From an uncultured Acinetobacter sp. (GTDB lineage: Bacteria; Pseudomonadota; Gammaproteobacteria; Pseudomonadales; Moraxellaceae), in contig NZ_CANQLZ010000002.1 in NCBI RefSeq assembly GCF_947624825.1, positions 1-64,000 of the forward strand: a stretch of DNA of 64,000 bases, read 5' to 3'. The notes below the pieces were generated by a model. It saw nothing but the letters and a program-made list of their open reading frames with translations. It was not told the origin of the DNA and did not search any database. Shown in pieces: positions 56,536-64,000 of this stretch. The translations under genes were made by a program, and so were the position numbers. Each line of letters starts with the position of its first letter. Position 1 is the first letter of the stretch.

Positions 56536-57192
56536 TCAAAAAGACAAACTCACATTGCCTTGATCGGTTGTCAATTCAGCTTCAAGGACTTGATCACCAC
56601 GGCATTTCAGTAAATACGATACTGTAGAGCTATAGCTCATTTGCACAGGCATCTTGCTATGGAAATCTGCGGTGTAATAACCACAACGACCACGATTAAT
56701 ACTCATACCTTGTAAAATAAAAGGTTGATCGTTGGTCGACTGAATTTCTAGAATATATTCAATTGCCCCTTGTACATTAAATGCAGATTGAGACTCACGA
56801 CTGGTAATTTGAGCACGAACAGATAATGCAGGCTGTTCCATTTCCATAGGAATATGATTGCTATATTCAGCATTGTTTGGATCAAGATCTGACTCCATCA
56901 TGGATTTGAGCGCTTCAGGATATTTTTCCCAACTCTCAAGAAATGACTGAGCTTGTTTGACCGCAGCAGGCAAATACTCGGTATCATTTTCTACAATCTG
57001 AGTTAAGGCTTGTACCTTGGCTTCAACCTCTTCCTTGCTATATGGAGCATATTTAGATTGCTCCTTTTGTGTAGCAGTATTGGATGAGCTGTGTTCAGCT
57101 TGATCTGTAGCACTTTGTTGAGTTGGCTGATTGTTTTGACTACACGCGAGCAGTAAAGTTGAAAGTGCTACTGTAAAAAGTATTTTTTTCAT
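56536..57192 (-). CDS. Element-encoded lipoprotein, unknown
   Basis: The 218-residue protein has a lipoprotein signal MKKILFTVALSTLLLAC, a polar Gln/Ser/Thr-rich linker to about residue 50, and a beta-rich C-terminal half with two cysteines. No family is recognised. It is the last gene of a tight four-gene operon of small envelope proteins (gaps of 2, 0 and 12 nt). A surface or exclusion role is possible but unproven. Confidence 0.68.
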   Translation of the reverse strand: MKKILFTVALSTLLLACSQNNQPTQQSATDQAEHSSSNTATQKEQSKYAPYSKEEVEAKVQALTQIVENDTEYLPAAVKQAQSFLESWEKYPEALKSMMESDLDPNNAEYSNHIPMEMEQPALSVRAQITSRESQSAFNVQGAIEYILEIQSTNDQPFILQGMSINRGRCGYYTADFHSKMPVQMSYSSTVSYLLKCRGDQVLEAELTTDQGNVSLSF

Positions 57193-57204
57193 GATTGCAC
57201 TCCG

Positions 57205-57432
57205 TTATAACTTAGGTCGAATAACGACGAACCAAATGAATAATAGGATCAAGATACCTCCTACAATTTTACCGATGACTGGAAACATTACCGCAGGCCA
57301 CACTAAGCCTTGCCCCAAATTGTAAGTAAATGGCTTGTAGTTATACTGCCCCCAAAAGTGTTGATAGATGGCAAAGAAAAAACCAATCACCAAGTAGCTA
57401 CTAATCACCCATGTCTTAATATTTGAATTCAT
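57205..57432 (-). CDS. 75-residue two-span membrane protein
   Basis: The product has two hydrophobic helices (TWVISSYLVIGFFFAIYQHFW and IGKIVGGILILLFIWFVVI) separated by a polar loop with Tyr and Trp. Its ATG directly abuts the stop of the upstream 42-residue ORF (TAAATG), so translation is coupled. No family is recognised. Confidence 0.68.
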   Translation of the reverse strand: MNSNIKTWVISSYLVIGFFFAIYQHFWGQYNYKPFTYNLGQGLVWPAVMFPVIGKIVGGILILLFIWFVVIRPKL

Positions 57433-57561
57433 TTACTTTCCCCCAATTGCATATTTTGCCAATGCAATAAATAGTCCCATAACGATCATGAAGCCAATAA
57501 ATGGCAAACCTAAAAAGCAAATCACTGCAATGATGCAGATGATGCCAGCAAGTGTTCTCAT
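57433..57561 (-). CDS. 42-residue membrane protein (missing from ORF track)
   Basis: This short ORF encodes MRTLAGIICIIAVICFLGLPFIGFMIVMGLFIALAKYAIGGK, almost entirely hydrophobic and probably two helices. A Shine-Dalgarno AAGGAA formed by the end of the preceding lipoprotein gene lies just before its ATG. It starts 2 nt after that gene and ends exactly at the next start, which makes it a convincing operon member. Confidence 0.65.
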   Translation of the reverse strand: MRTLAGIICIIAVICFLGLPFIGFMIVMGLFIALAKYAIGGK

Positions 57562-57563
57562 GG

Positions 57564-57818
57564 TTATTCCTTCATGCATTGATAGGACACATTGACCATA
57601 TCCATTTGGAAGGATTCAGTTTGCTGCAAGGTATAGAGATTTTCTTTAAGCCCATCTTCCCCATATTTATTTTCAAGTTTGTCGTAGATACATGAACAGG
57701 TATTGCCATCAATGCCGCCTGTTTTACAACCACTAATAAACTGACGTTCGGTCTTACTGGCGCAACCTGAAGACATTAATGCAACAGAGATGAGTACAAG
57801 TGAAGTTTGAATTTTCAT
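57564..57818 (-). CDS. Small cysteine-rich lipoprotein
   Basis: The 84-residue protein has a lipoprotein signal (MKIQTSLVLISVALMSSGC) and a mature part of about 66 residues with four further cysteines (SGCKTGG, GNTCSCIYD and YQCMKE). This pattern is typical of small disulfide-bonded periplasmic domains. GGGGA precedes the ATG pair, and I chose the second ATG for spacing. It is the first gene of the four-gene envelope operon. Confidence 0.7.
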   Translation of the reverse strand: MKIQTSLVLISVALMSSGCASKTERQFISGCKTGGIDGNTCSCIYDKLENKYGEDGLKENLYTLQQTESFQMDMVNVSYQCMKE

Positions 57819-58009
57819 CATTTCCCCTAATTTTTTATTGTGTTATTTGATGTGTAATAAATTTTGCTGAATGGACTAACGTGTAGATGCAACAAAACCG
57901 TCTAAGGCTAGACAGCGTTCAGATCATTCAAATAAGCAAAAATTTATGAATGCTGCTAATGCAACAAAGGAATAGAAAATCGTTTTAGGGAAAATAATAA
58001 AGATAGAAA

Positions 58010-58246
58010 GTGCTGAGTCATGGCGACTACTCCTTAGGTTTAAGAAGTTCTACCAATTACTGTCAAATAATGGTGGCAGAACGAAAGAGGGTTGACAGAC
58101 TGAACCTAAGAATCAGCACACCCGAAGGTGTCCCCCTCCCGTTCTACCGCAGAGGGAGCACGAGTACTCACACCAAAAGAAGGGATCTTTTAGTGCACTT
58201 AGGAAACGGTCTGTCAAAACCGACTGACGATGTAGGTCAGCAGTCG
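58010..58246 (+). ncRNA. Candidate large structured RNA with pseudoknot
   Basis: The stretch can fold with several long, mostly perfect helices. P1 is GTGCTGA/TCAGCAC (58010-16/58113-19). P2 is a 10-bp CTTAGGTTTA/TGAACCTAAG (58033-42/58101-10) with one G-U pair, which favours the plus strand. P3 is GTTCT..ACCA/TGGT..AGAAC (58047-55/58071-82). A perfect 9-bp helix, TTGACAGAC/GTCTGTCAA (58092-100/58209-217), reaches out of the P2 loop to form a pseudoknot. Hairpins at about 58118-58131, 58136-58158, 58175-58191 and 58221-58246 follow. The overlapping ORF has a GTG start, no ribosome site and low-complexity content. I cannot assign an Rfam family. Confidence 0.65.
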
Positions 58247-58448
58247 AATGATAAATTTAAGGGTGGGTTTAGTCAATCAAGCAATATTGGAAAAACAAGT
58301 AAAATCAAAGATTGAAGCGTATGAAAAAAAGTTTTTGGTAAAATTCTAAGATGGGTATGGATCTATATTAAATCATTTTAATTGCTATAGAATTGGTACT
58401 CATACTTTATGATCATTAAAATGTATATATTTACGTAACGGGGAAAAA

Positions 58449-60515
58449 ATGAAGGGTGAAGCAAAACAATTTCTGAAATTTATTGATGGCTCGGATAAAA
58501 GATTTATCATTCCTGTTTACCAGCGTAACTATAGTTGGCAGAACAAACATTGTGCTCAGTTACTTAATGATTTAAAAGGGTTAATTAAAAAGCCTGATGC
58601 CCCTCATTTTTTTGGTAGTATTGTTTCAAGCCATATGCAAGGCGGCAAAAGAGAAGATTTTTTAATTATTGATGGGCAACAACGGTTAACGACCATATCA
58701 ATTTTGTTGATTGCTATTGTGGATTTACTGAAGCATAAAAAAGTTATTCCTAAAGATGATCGTTTAATTGAGAAAATCACCAAAAAACATCTAGTCGATG
58801 AGTATCAAGAAGATCAGCGGAAAATAAGATTAAAGCCAATCAAGGATGACTGTAAAGCTTTCGATGCATTGTTTGGTGATGAATCTGATTTTGTTGATGA
58901 TTCTAATGTAACGTCAAATTTTAGATATTTTAGAGACAGAATACTGAATGAAAATATCGACATTGATGATTTGTATGATGCAATTTCACGACTACAAACA
59001 ATTGATATTTTCCTAGAAAAGGATGATGACCCTCAGCTTATATTTGAAAGCTTGAACTCAACGGGACTTGAACTTGAGGAAGGGGATAAAATCCGAAATT
59101 TCATTTTGATGGGGCTTTCTTCTGAATTACAAGAAAAATATTATGAAGCTTTTTGGAACAAAATTGAGAAGAATACCCATTTTAAGGTTAGTGATTTTTT
59201 CAAAGATTACTTAACCTTAAAACTAAATCGTACAGTCGTTATTAAAGATATCTATTTTACTTTCAAAGATTATGTGAAAAAGAATAATGATGATGTTGAG
59301 GTACTATTAAAAGATTTGCTAGAGTATTCAAATCTTTATGCAATAATTTTGAATCCGATGCAATATCAGAACAGTTTTACCGCTGTGTTGGTACGGCTGA
59401 GTCAGTTAGAATTTACCGTGATATTTCCAGTCGTATTGGCGATTCTAAAACGTTGGAGTGAAAAAAATCTTACCGATCAAGAGGTCACTGAACTTCTAAG
59501 AGTGACGGAAATATTTTTATTTAGACGTTTGATTGTTGGTCTAGCCACGAATGCTTTGTCTAAAATTTTTGCAACTTTAGATAAAGATGTGACTAAGAAA
59601 GCACAATCTAGCCAATTGGCATCCTATGCTGAAATTTATAAATATGTGCTGTTAAATAAAGAGGAATCAAGTCGTTTTCCTAATGATGATGAATTTGAGC
59701 AAGCTCTTTTTAGCCGTAACATTTATGCCATGAGTTCGAAAAATAAAGCATATTTATTTAGTTTTCTAGAAAATGAGGAAAGCAAAGAACAAATTAATGT
59801 AATTGAAAGAATTAAAGATGGAACATACACCATAGAGCATATCATGCCCCAAACGCTTTCTCCTGTTTGGCAAAAAGAACTGGGTGAAAAATCACAACAG
59901 ATTCACGAGCAATGGTTGCATACTCTGCCAAATTTGACATTAACTGGTTATAACAGCAAATATAGTAATCGACCTTTTAAAGATAAATTAGACGTTGAAA
60001 ATGGATTTAAAGACAGTAATTTGCGTTTAAATCAATATGTAAGAGAATGTCTAAAATGGACGGAAGAAGAGCTGGTTGAAAGACAAAGCCGCCTATCAAA
60101 GAAATCACTTAAATTATGGTATTACCCAACAACAAGTTATGCTCCACCTGTAGAGGAAACGAATGAATATTTACTGGAAGATGACTTTGATTTTACAGGA
60201 TACACTTTAGTATCTTATACCTTGTATGATGTTGAATCTAAAGTACAATCATGGAAAGAAATGCAGATAGATGTCGTAAAATATTTATTAGAACAACACA
60301 CAACGAAAATTATGAGTTTATGTGCTGATCAAAAGTTTTATGATCTTTCCTTGCTTGAAACGACAAATAATTTTACTGAAATCAGTAGGTCGGTTTTCTT
60401 ATACACAAATTGTTCAACGAGAACCAAAATAAATATTCTTAAAAAAATATTTGAGCAGTGTGATGTTGAGCAATCAGAATTAGGTTTTTTAATAAAAAAG
60501 GATAGTAATGTTTAA
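58449..60515 (+). CDS. DUF262/DUF1524 (GmrSD-like) putative defence nuclease
   Basis: The 688-residue protein has an N-terminal DUF262 domain with VYQRNYSW (23-30) and the nucleotide-binding motif D75GQQR in FLIIDGQQRLTT. Near residue 460 it has a DUF1524-type HNH nuclease segment, YTIEHIMPQTLSPVW, followed by LPNLTLTGYNSKYSN. This is the single-chain GmrSD architecture, a family of modification-dependent restriction enzymes against phages with altered bases. GGGGAAAA supports the ATG. It lies just downstream of the structured RNA candidate and is AT-rich like its surroundings. Target specificity is unknown. Confidence 0.85.
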   Translation: MKGEAKQFLKFIDGSDKRFIIPVYQRNYSWQNKHCAQLLNDLKGLIKKPDAPHFFGSIVSSHMQGGKREDFLIIDGQQRLTTISILLIAIVDLLKHKKVIPKDDRLIEKITKKHLVDEYQEDQRKIRLKPIKDDCKAFDALFGDESDFVDDSNVTSNFRYFRDRILNENIDIDDLYDAISRLQTIDIFLEKDDDPQLIFESLNSTGLELEEGDKIRNFILMGLSSELQEKYYEAFWNKIEKNTHFKVSDFFKDYLTLKLNRTVVIKDIYFTFKDYVKKNNDDVEVLLKDLLEYSNLYAIILNPMQYQNSFTAVLVRLSQLEFTVIFPVVLAILKRWSEKNLTDQEVTELLRVTEIFLFRRLIVGLATNALSKIFATLDKDVTKKAQSSQLASYAEIYKYVLLNKEESSRFPNDDEFEQALFSRNIYAMSSKNKAYLFSFLENEESKEQINVIERIKDGTYTIEHIMPQTLSPVWQKELGEKSQQIHEQWLHTLPNLTLTGYNSKYSNRPFKDKLDVENGFKDSNLRLNQYVRECLKWTEEELVERQSRLSKKSLKLWYYPTTSYAPPVEETNEYLLEDDFDFTGYTLVSYTLYDVESKVQSWKEMQIDVVKYLLEQHTTKIMSLCADQKFYDLSLLETTNNFTEISRSVFLYTNCSTRTKINILKKIFEQCDVEQSELGFLIKKDSNV

Positions 60516-60604
60516 AATTTTGAATGATTCCAAATAATTTCAGATACATAACATCCTAATGAGAATCATGAAGCTCTTTTGAGATCACATGAAAATATGG
60601 AATC

Positions 60605-60634
60605 AGAGCCTGCCTTCGAGCAGGCTTTTTTATG
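60605..60634 (+). terminator. Terminator/hairpin after the DUF262 gene
   Basis: The stem AGCCTGC / GCAGGCT with a CTTCGA loop and T run is nested in an outer CAGAGC / GCTCTG repeat. Confidence 0.75.
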
Positions 60635-60657
60635 CTCTGAAATTGAGGAGTCGAGTC

Positions 60658-60945
60658 ATGAGCTTGAACTGTCCCTTTTGTCATTCAACAAATGTCATAT
60701 TGGTTGAAGCACGTACATCACAATCGAATACAGCCTTATCCAGTCTTGGCACGCCAGCCACATTAGCGGCATTAGGAACCACGGTAGCGAAGTCTTTCAA
60801 TTTGCCGCCGATTGTTGGTGGAATTGCAGGAACTCTAATCGGTGGGGTGTTGAATTCGCTCACAGAACAAAGTGCTCCAACAAAGCAGAACTTATGCTTT
60901 TGCCAAAACTGCTACCAAAAATTCCCCACTCATCTTTTGCATTAA
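60658..60945 (+). CDS. Split zinc-ribbon protein with central hydrophobic segment
   Basis: The 95-residue protein starts MSLNCPFCHSTNVILVE and ends with CFCQNCYQKF, two cysteine knuckles that together could form one zinc ribbon. Between them lies a Gly/Ala-rich hydrophobic stretch (TPATLAALGTTVAKSFNLPPIVGGIAGTLIGGVL) that may enter the membrane. ATG 60658 has GAGGAG at 9 nt. It sits 45 nt ahead of the DUF932 gene and may be co-transcribed. No known family is assigned. Confidence 0.72.
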   Translation: MSLNCPFCHSTNVILVEARTSQSNTALSSLGTPATLAALGTTVAKSFNLPPIVGGIAGTLIGGVLNSLTEQSAPTKQNLCFCQNCYQKFPTHLLH

Positions 60946-60990
60946 TCACATCAGTACACATTCAAATTTTAACTTATAAGGAATATATCT

Positions 60991-62034
60991 ATGGCACATT
61001 TACTTGAACAAATGGCTTATGTCGGTGAAACCCCTTGGCATGGGCTAGGGAATCAACTGAGTCAAAACCAACCAATTGAGGTCTGGGCACAGCAGGCAGG
61101 CATGGACTGGCGTATCGAGTCATCCAATGTCAGTTATATGGCACAGAATGAACGTGGGCAAAGCATCATCATGCCGTATGAAGAACAGCGTGTACTTTAC
61201 CGTTCTGATACCCATGCACCGTTATCTGTAGTCAGCCAACGCTTTCAGGAAGTCCAACCTCGCGAGATCTTAGAGTTCTATCGTGATCTAACTGAACAAT
61301 CAGGCTTTGAATTGGAAACCGCAGGCGTGCTTAAAGGTGGTAAGAAGTTCTGGGCGCTGGCACGTACAGGTCAATCTACTGCACTTAAAGGCAAGGATGT
61401 CAGTAATGGCTACATTCTGTTGGCAACCGCTTGTGATGGCACCTTGGCAACTACGGCACAATTCACTTCCATTCGTGTTGTCTGCAACAACACCTTGGCG
61501 ATTGCTTTACGTGGTCAGAACAGTAGCGCAGGTGTAGTGAAAGTTCCGCATAGCACCAAGTTTGATGCAGATAAGGTCAAACAGCAATTGGGTATTTCAG
61601 TTCGTGCATGGGATGAACACATGTATGAAATGAAGCAGCTCAGTCAGCGTAAAGTCACCCAGTCTGAAGCCGCAGCCTACTTTGATGCGGTATTTAATAA
61701 CACCACAATGAGCATTGCAGATCAGGAAGAAAATATTATTCAGTTCTACCGTGATGTTGCAACTCAGGCAGCACAGGCAAATGCCAAGGAAAAAGCTGAG
61801 CCAAATGCCAAGGCGATGACTAAAGCAATGGACATGTTTAATGGTCAGGGGCGTGGTGCAACACTTTCATCGTCTAAGGATACCGCTTACGGATTACTCT
61901 GTTCGATTACGGAGTTTATCGATCACGAGCGTCGTGCCATGAGTACAGATCATCGACTCGATTCAGCTTGGTTTGGTGCAGGAGCAGCGATCAAGCAACG
62001 TGGACTAGAACAGGCTTTACGCATGGTGTCATAG
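60991..62034 (+). CDS. DUF932 (phage/plasmid-like) protein
   Basis: The 347-residue protein belongs to DUF932, common on plasmids, phages and ICEs: MAHLLEQMAYVGETPWHGLGNQL, VLYRSDTHAPLSVVSQRFQEVQPREILEFY, GGKKFWALARTG, and FTSIRVVCNNTLAIAL near the middle. The biochemical role is unknown; its regular company with recombination genes (here YqaJ) suggests a part in DNA repair or replication of the element. AAGGAATA precedes the ATG, and a hairpin terminator follows. Confidence 0.88.
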   Translation: MAHLLEQMAYVGETPWHGLGNQLSQNQPIEVWAQQAGMDWRIESSNVSYMAQNERGQSIIMPYEEQRVLYRSDTHAPLSVVSQRFQEVQPREILEFYRDLTEQSGFELETAGVLKGGKKFWALARTGQSTALKGKDVSNGYILLATACDGTLATTAQFTSIRVVCNNTLAIALRGQNSSAGVVKVPHSTKFDADKVKQQLGISVRAWDEHMYEMKQLSQRKVTQSEAAAYFDAVFNNTTMSIADQEENIIQFYRDVATQAAQANAKEKAEPNAKAMTKAMDMFNGQGRGATLSSSKDTAYGLLCSITEFIDHERRAMSTDHRLDSAWFGAGAAIKQRGLEQALRMVS

Positions 62035-62115
62035 CGTAGAAGGTTAAGTTTTTGCAATGGAAAGTTAGACCTATCCTTTCGATTCTAAAGATAAATTTAC
62101 ATTTTAAAAATAATT

Positions 62116-62146
62116 AAACCACATCTTCGGGTGTGGTTTTTTTATG
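62116..62146 (+). terminator. Terminator after the DUF932 gene
   Basis: The stem AAACCACA / TGTGGTTT with a CTTCGG-containing loop is followed by a T run. Confidence 0.82.
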
Positions 62147-62188
62147 CCCTTTATTTGCCATCACCCATATAAAAATGAGGAATCCAAT

Positions 62189-63229
62189 ATGAATACAGCA
62201 ATATTAAACCCATCCATTCAACAAGCAAGTAAACCCTTTAATGCTCCAAAATTGTTTACAGCAAAACGCTTGGTCAATACCAAAAATATGACTCAATCTG
62301 ACTGGCTTGAGGTCAGACGACAAGGTGTTGGCAGTAGTGATTGTGCAGCAGCCTGTGGATTGAATCCCTATATGTCGATGCTCGAACTTTGGATGATCAA
62401 GACAGGGCGAGTCAAAAAATCGATTGAAGATGAAAGTTCAGGTGTCGCTCCACTATATTGGGGTAAGCAGCTAGAGCCATTGGTCGCTGAGTACTACAGC
62501 ATGCATACCAATAACAAGGTACGCAGAATCAATGCAGTGCTTCAGCATCCAGATCCTGATAAACATTTTATGCTTGCCAATCTGGACTACTCCGTTGTGG
62601 GTAGCAATGAAGTCCAAATTCTGGAATGCAAAACAGCAGGTGAGTACGGCGCAAAACTTTGGCGAGATGGAGTACCTTTATACGTACTGTGTCAGGTGCA
62701 GCATCAACTTGCAGTGACAGGCAAACGAGCAGCACATGTTTGTGTGCTGATCTGTGGGCATGAAACCAAAATTTTCAAAGTGACGCGCTCCGAATCCGTG
62801 ATCAAACATATCATCAATGCCGAACGTTACTTCTGGGAGTGTGTGGAAAAAGATACACCACCTGATGTAGATGCCAGTGAATCGGCAGCTAAAGCCATAC
62901 AGCAGCTCTATCCACAACATATTCCGTTGACTGTTGAAGACTTGAGTCATAACGAACAAGCCAATCAATTGTTTGCTCAACTGATCCAGGAAAAACTTCA
63001 GATTGAAAAACATCAAAACAACTTTGATGAAACTAAGCATCAAATCCAGATGTTGATGAGGGATGCTGAACGAGCAACCTTTGCCAATGGTTCAGTGACG
63101 TGGAAGAAATCCAAAGATTCAATCAGTTTAGACAGCAAAGCCTTACTCAAACTTCATCCTGAAATGCTTGAGCAGTTTCCACAAAGTAAAGCTGGGACGC
63201 GACGTTTTCAGATTTATACCGATGACTGA
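62189..63229 (+). CDS. YqaJ-type recombination exonuclease
   Basis: The 346-residue protein has the YqaJ/lambda-exonuclease fold signatures: WLEVRRQGVGSSDCAAACGLNPY, LYWGKQLEPLVAEYY, a catalytic DYSV...ILECKTA (Asp then Glu-x-Lys) and VQHQLAVTG. Such nucleases resect double-strand ends for phage-type annealing recombination. A C-terminal coiled coil follows. ATG 62189 has a clear GAGGAA; the ORF track start lies in the preceding terminator. It lies between DUF932 and a Cys-rich element protein, and a Bet/RecT partner may lie beyond the window. Confidence 0.88.
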   Translation: MNTAILNPSIQQASKPFNAPKLFTAKRLVNTKNMTQSDWLEVRRQGVGSSDCAAACGLNPYMSMLELWMIKTGRVKKSIEDESSGVAPLYWGKQLEPLVAEYYSMHTNNKVRRINAVLQHPDPDKHFMLANLDYSVVGSNEVQILECKTAGEYGAKLWRDGVPLYVLCQVQHQLAVTGKRAAHVCVLICGHETKIFKVTRSESVIKHIINAERYFWECVEKDTPPDVDASESAAKAIQQLYPQHIPLTVEDLSHNEQANQLFAQLIQEKLQIEKHQNNFDETKHQIQMLMRDAERATFANGSVTWKKSKDSISLDSKALLKLHPEMLEQFPQSKAGTRRFQIYTDD

Positions 63230-63252
63230 ATCCATCACATCGATATTTCTAA

Positions 63253-63337
63253 TCTTCCAAAAAGCGCAAAAAACCACCCCGATCCACCGACTCCCGAAGG
63301 AGCGGTGGACTAATAATGGCGGTCTTTGCATTTCATC
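63253..63337 (+). other. Strong imperfect hairpin downstream of the YqaJ gene
   Basis: TCCACCG-A-CTCC-CGAA-GGAG-CGGTGGA (63283-63309) is an 11-bp stem with one bulge and a CGAA tetraloop. Flanking GCAAAAAACCACC and GGCGGTCTTTGC can extend it. There is no T run, so it may be a structured RNA element or a processed leader rather than a simple terminator. Confidence 0.5.
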
Positions 63338-63412
63338 TGATCTTTAAACAGTTTTGTATTTGTTTACATAACAAAGGGTCAACAGTAAAATTTTATTTAG
63401 AGAACAAACAGC

Positions 63413-64000
63413 ATGATTAAAGGTTTAGCGATTACACCACCGATCCTTGGACGTATCAGTATTGGTAAAGTTGTTGAAAAGAACGGTAAACGACTGCCTG
63501 AAAAGGACGACCAATTTACCATTACCAGTCAAATTCAAAGCAAGGATGGGTGGATCAAACATCCACTCGATGAGCAGTTACGCAGTAAAGCACCGAATCA
63601 AAAACTCCGTACCATTCCAGTACGGATGATTTTTAATGATCCAGAACTGAATCTAAGGGCAGAGTACACCTTATTTGATCGACAAACAGGACGACCTGTT
63701 TGTGTAGGCAATGGAGAAACATGCCAGCGCCTCACTAATCAAGGCGTAGAACAACATTTCTGTCCCTCACCTGATTTATGTCCTTTAGCTCAAGGAGGCA
63801 ATTGCAAGCCCTATGGTCGACTGCATGTTAATTTAGATGAGTCGGATGAACTGGGAACATTTATCTTTAGAACCACTGGCTTTAACAGTATCCGTACCTT
63901 GGCTGCACGGCTCAGCTACTACCATGCTGCATCGAATAGTTTGCTGTCATGCTTGCCACTGCAATTAACACTACGAGGAAAATCAACCACACAAAGCTAT
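63413..64000 (+). CDS. Cys-rich phage/ICE protein (hydrolase or metal-binding type), 3' end beyond window
   Basis: This open frame of 196 codons starts MIKGLAITPPILGRISIGKVVEKNG and continues off the right edge, so the ORF track omits it. It contains a cysteine-rich region (RPVCVGNGETCQRL, HFCPSPDLCPLAQGGNCKPYGRL) that probably binds a metal, followed by TGFNSIRTLAARLSYY. The pattern is that of proteins annotated as hydrolase or metal-binding protein beside DUF932 and YqaJ genes in ICEs and phages. AGAGAA lies upstream. The exact role is unknown. Confidence 0.72.
   Translation, partial: MIKGLAITPPILGRISIGKVVEKNGKRLPEKDDQFTITSQIQSKDGWIKHPLDEQLRSKAPNQKLRTIPVRMIFNDPELNLRAEYTLFDRQTGRPVCVGNGETCQRLTNQGVEQHFCPSPDLCPLAQGGNCKPYGRLHVNLDESDELGTFIFRTTGFNSIRTLAARLSYYHAASNSLLSCLPLQLTLRGKSTTQSY

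Noticed and set aside
57897-57915. Hairpin GTCTAAGGCTAGAC upstream of the structured RNA
   Set aside because: The stem is only 5 bp with no T run, so it was not annotated.
58010-58315. 101-aa ORF on the plus strand
   Set aside because: It starts at GTG without a ribosome-binding site and coincides with extensive RNA base pairing. Its composition (Ser, Thr, Arg, Gly) looks like translation of a structured RNA.

Overview
The window looks like a chromosomal segment of an Acinetobacter-like gammaproteobacterium. It has moderately low GC, compact operons and strong intrinsic terminators. Its gene set is typical of that genus: trigger factor-clpP-clpX, metX-metW, tatABC, ackA-pta, a minor-pilin/PilY1 cluster, and catecholate-type TonB receptors.

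Region by region. (1) 1-5.7 kb: two identical tRNA-Arg(ACG) genes (the first cut by the window edge) flank a small CxxC protein. They are followed by YcxB-like, FAH-family, MsrA, META-domain and DUF4105 proteins, then folA and thyA. (2) 6.1-9.1 kb: a cytosolic-looking Cys/His amidase-like protein, two tandem paralogous small membrane proteins, lgt and an NRDE protein. (3) 9.1-18 kb: tatABC next to a Tat-signal PhoX phosphatase, then rdgB, a metX-metW-Sel1 operon and leuA. (4) 18.4-23.2 kb: two tandem TonB-dependent receptors with Fur-box-like sites. (5) 23.3-29 kb: tig, clpP, clpX, a DUF2059 protein and a class I fumarase. (6) 29.1-36.3 kb: two 11-bp-periodic Pho-box clusters ahead of a 26-residue membrane peptide, a small proline-rich secreted peptide, pta, ackA, two coupled small membrane proteins, proA and nagZ. 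(7) 36.4-49.4 kb: a tail-specific protease, an MHYT-GGDEF-EAL protein and a type IV pilus minor pilin operon (fimT/U-like, pilV, pilW, pilX, pilY1 and two PilE-like pilins).

From about 49.58 kb to the right edge lies an integrated mobile element. The first ~23 codons of prfC (RF3) are followed directly by unrelated AT-rich DNA and a tyrosine integrase. This is the same 5' prfC region that SXT/R391-type ICEs use. The element carries an AlpA-like regulator, unrecognised coiled-coil and double winged-helix proteins, and an inovirus Gp2/YagK-type HUH protein preceded by two perfect hairpins and an AT-rich tract. It also has a four-gene operon of small envelope proteins, a DUF262/DUF1524 (GmrSD-like) putative defence nuclease, a zinc-ribbon membrane protein, DUF932 and YqaJ recombination-type proteins, and a Cys-rich protein running off the edge. 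The rest of the element, and presumably the restored prfC, lie beyond the window.

The most novel-looking items are: a ~237-nt pseudoknotted structured RNA candidate at 58010-58246 just upstream of the DUF262 gene; the Pho-box-controlled mini-gene at 29.2 kb; the small-envelope-protein operon at 56.5-57.8 kb, which includes a 42-residue ORF absent from the ORF track; and the HUH protein with its upstream origin-like hairpins. No searches could be run. Family names rest on recognised motifs and gene order.
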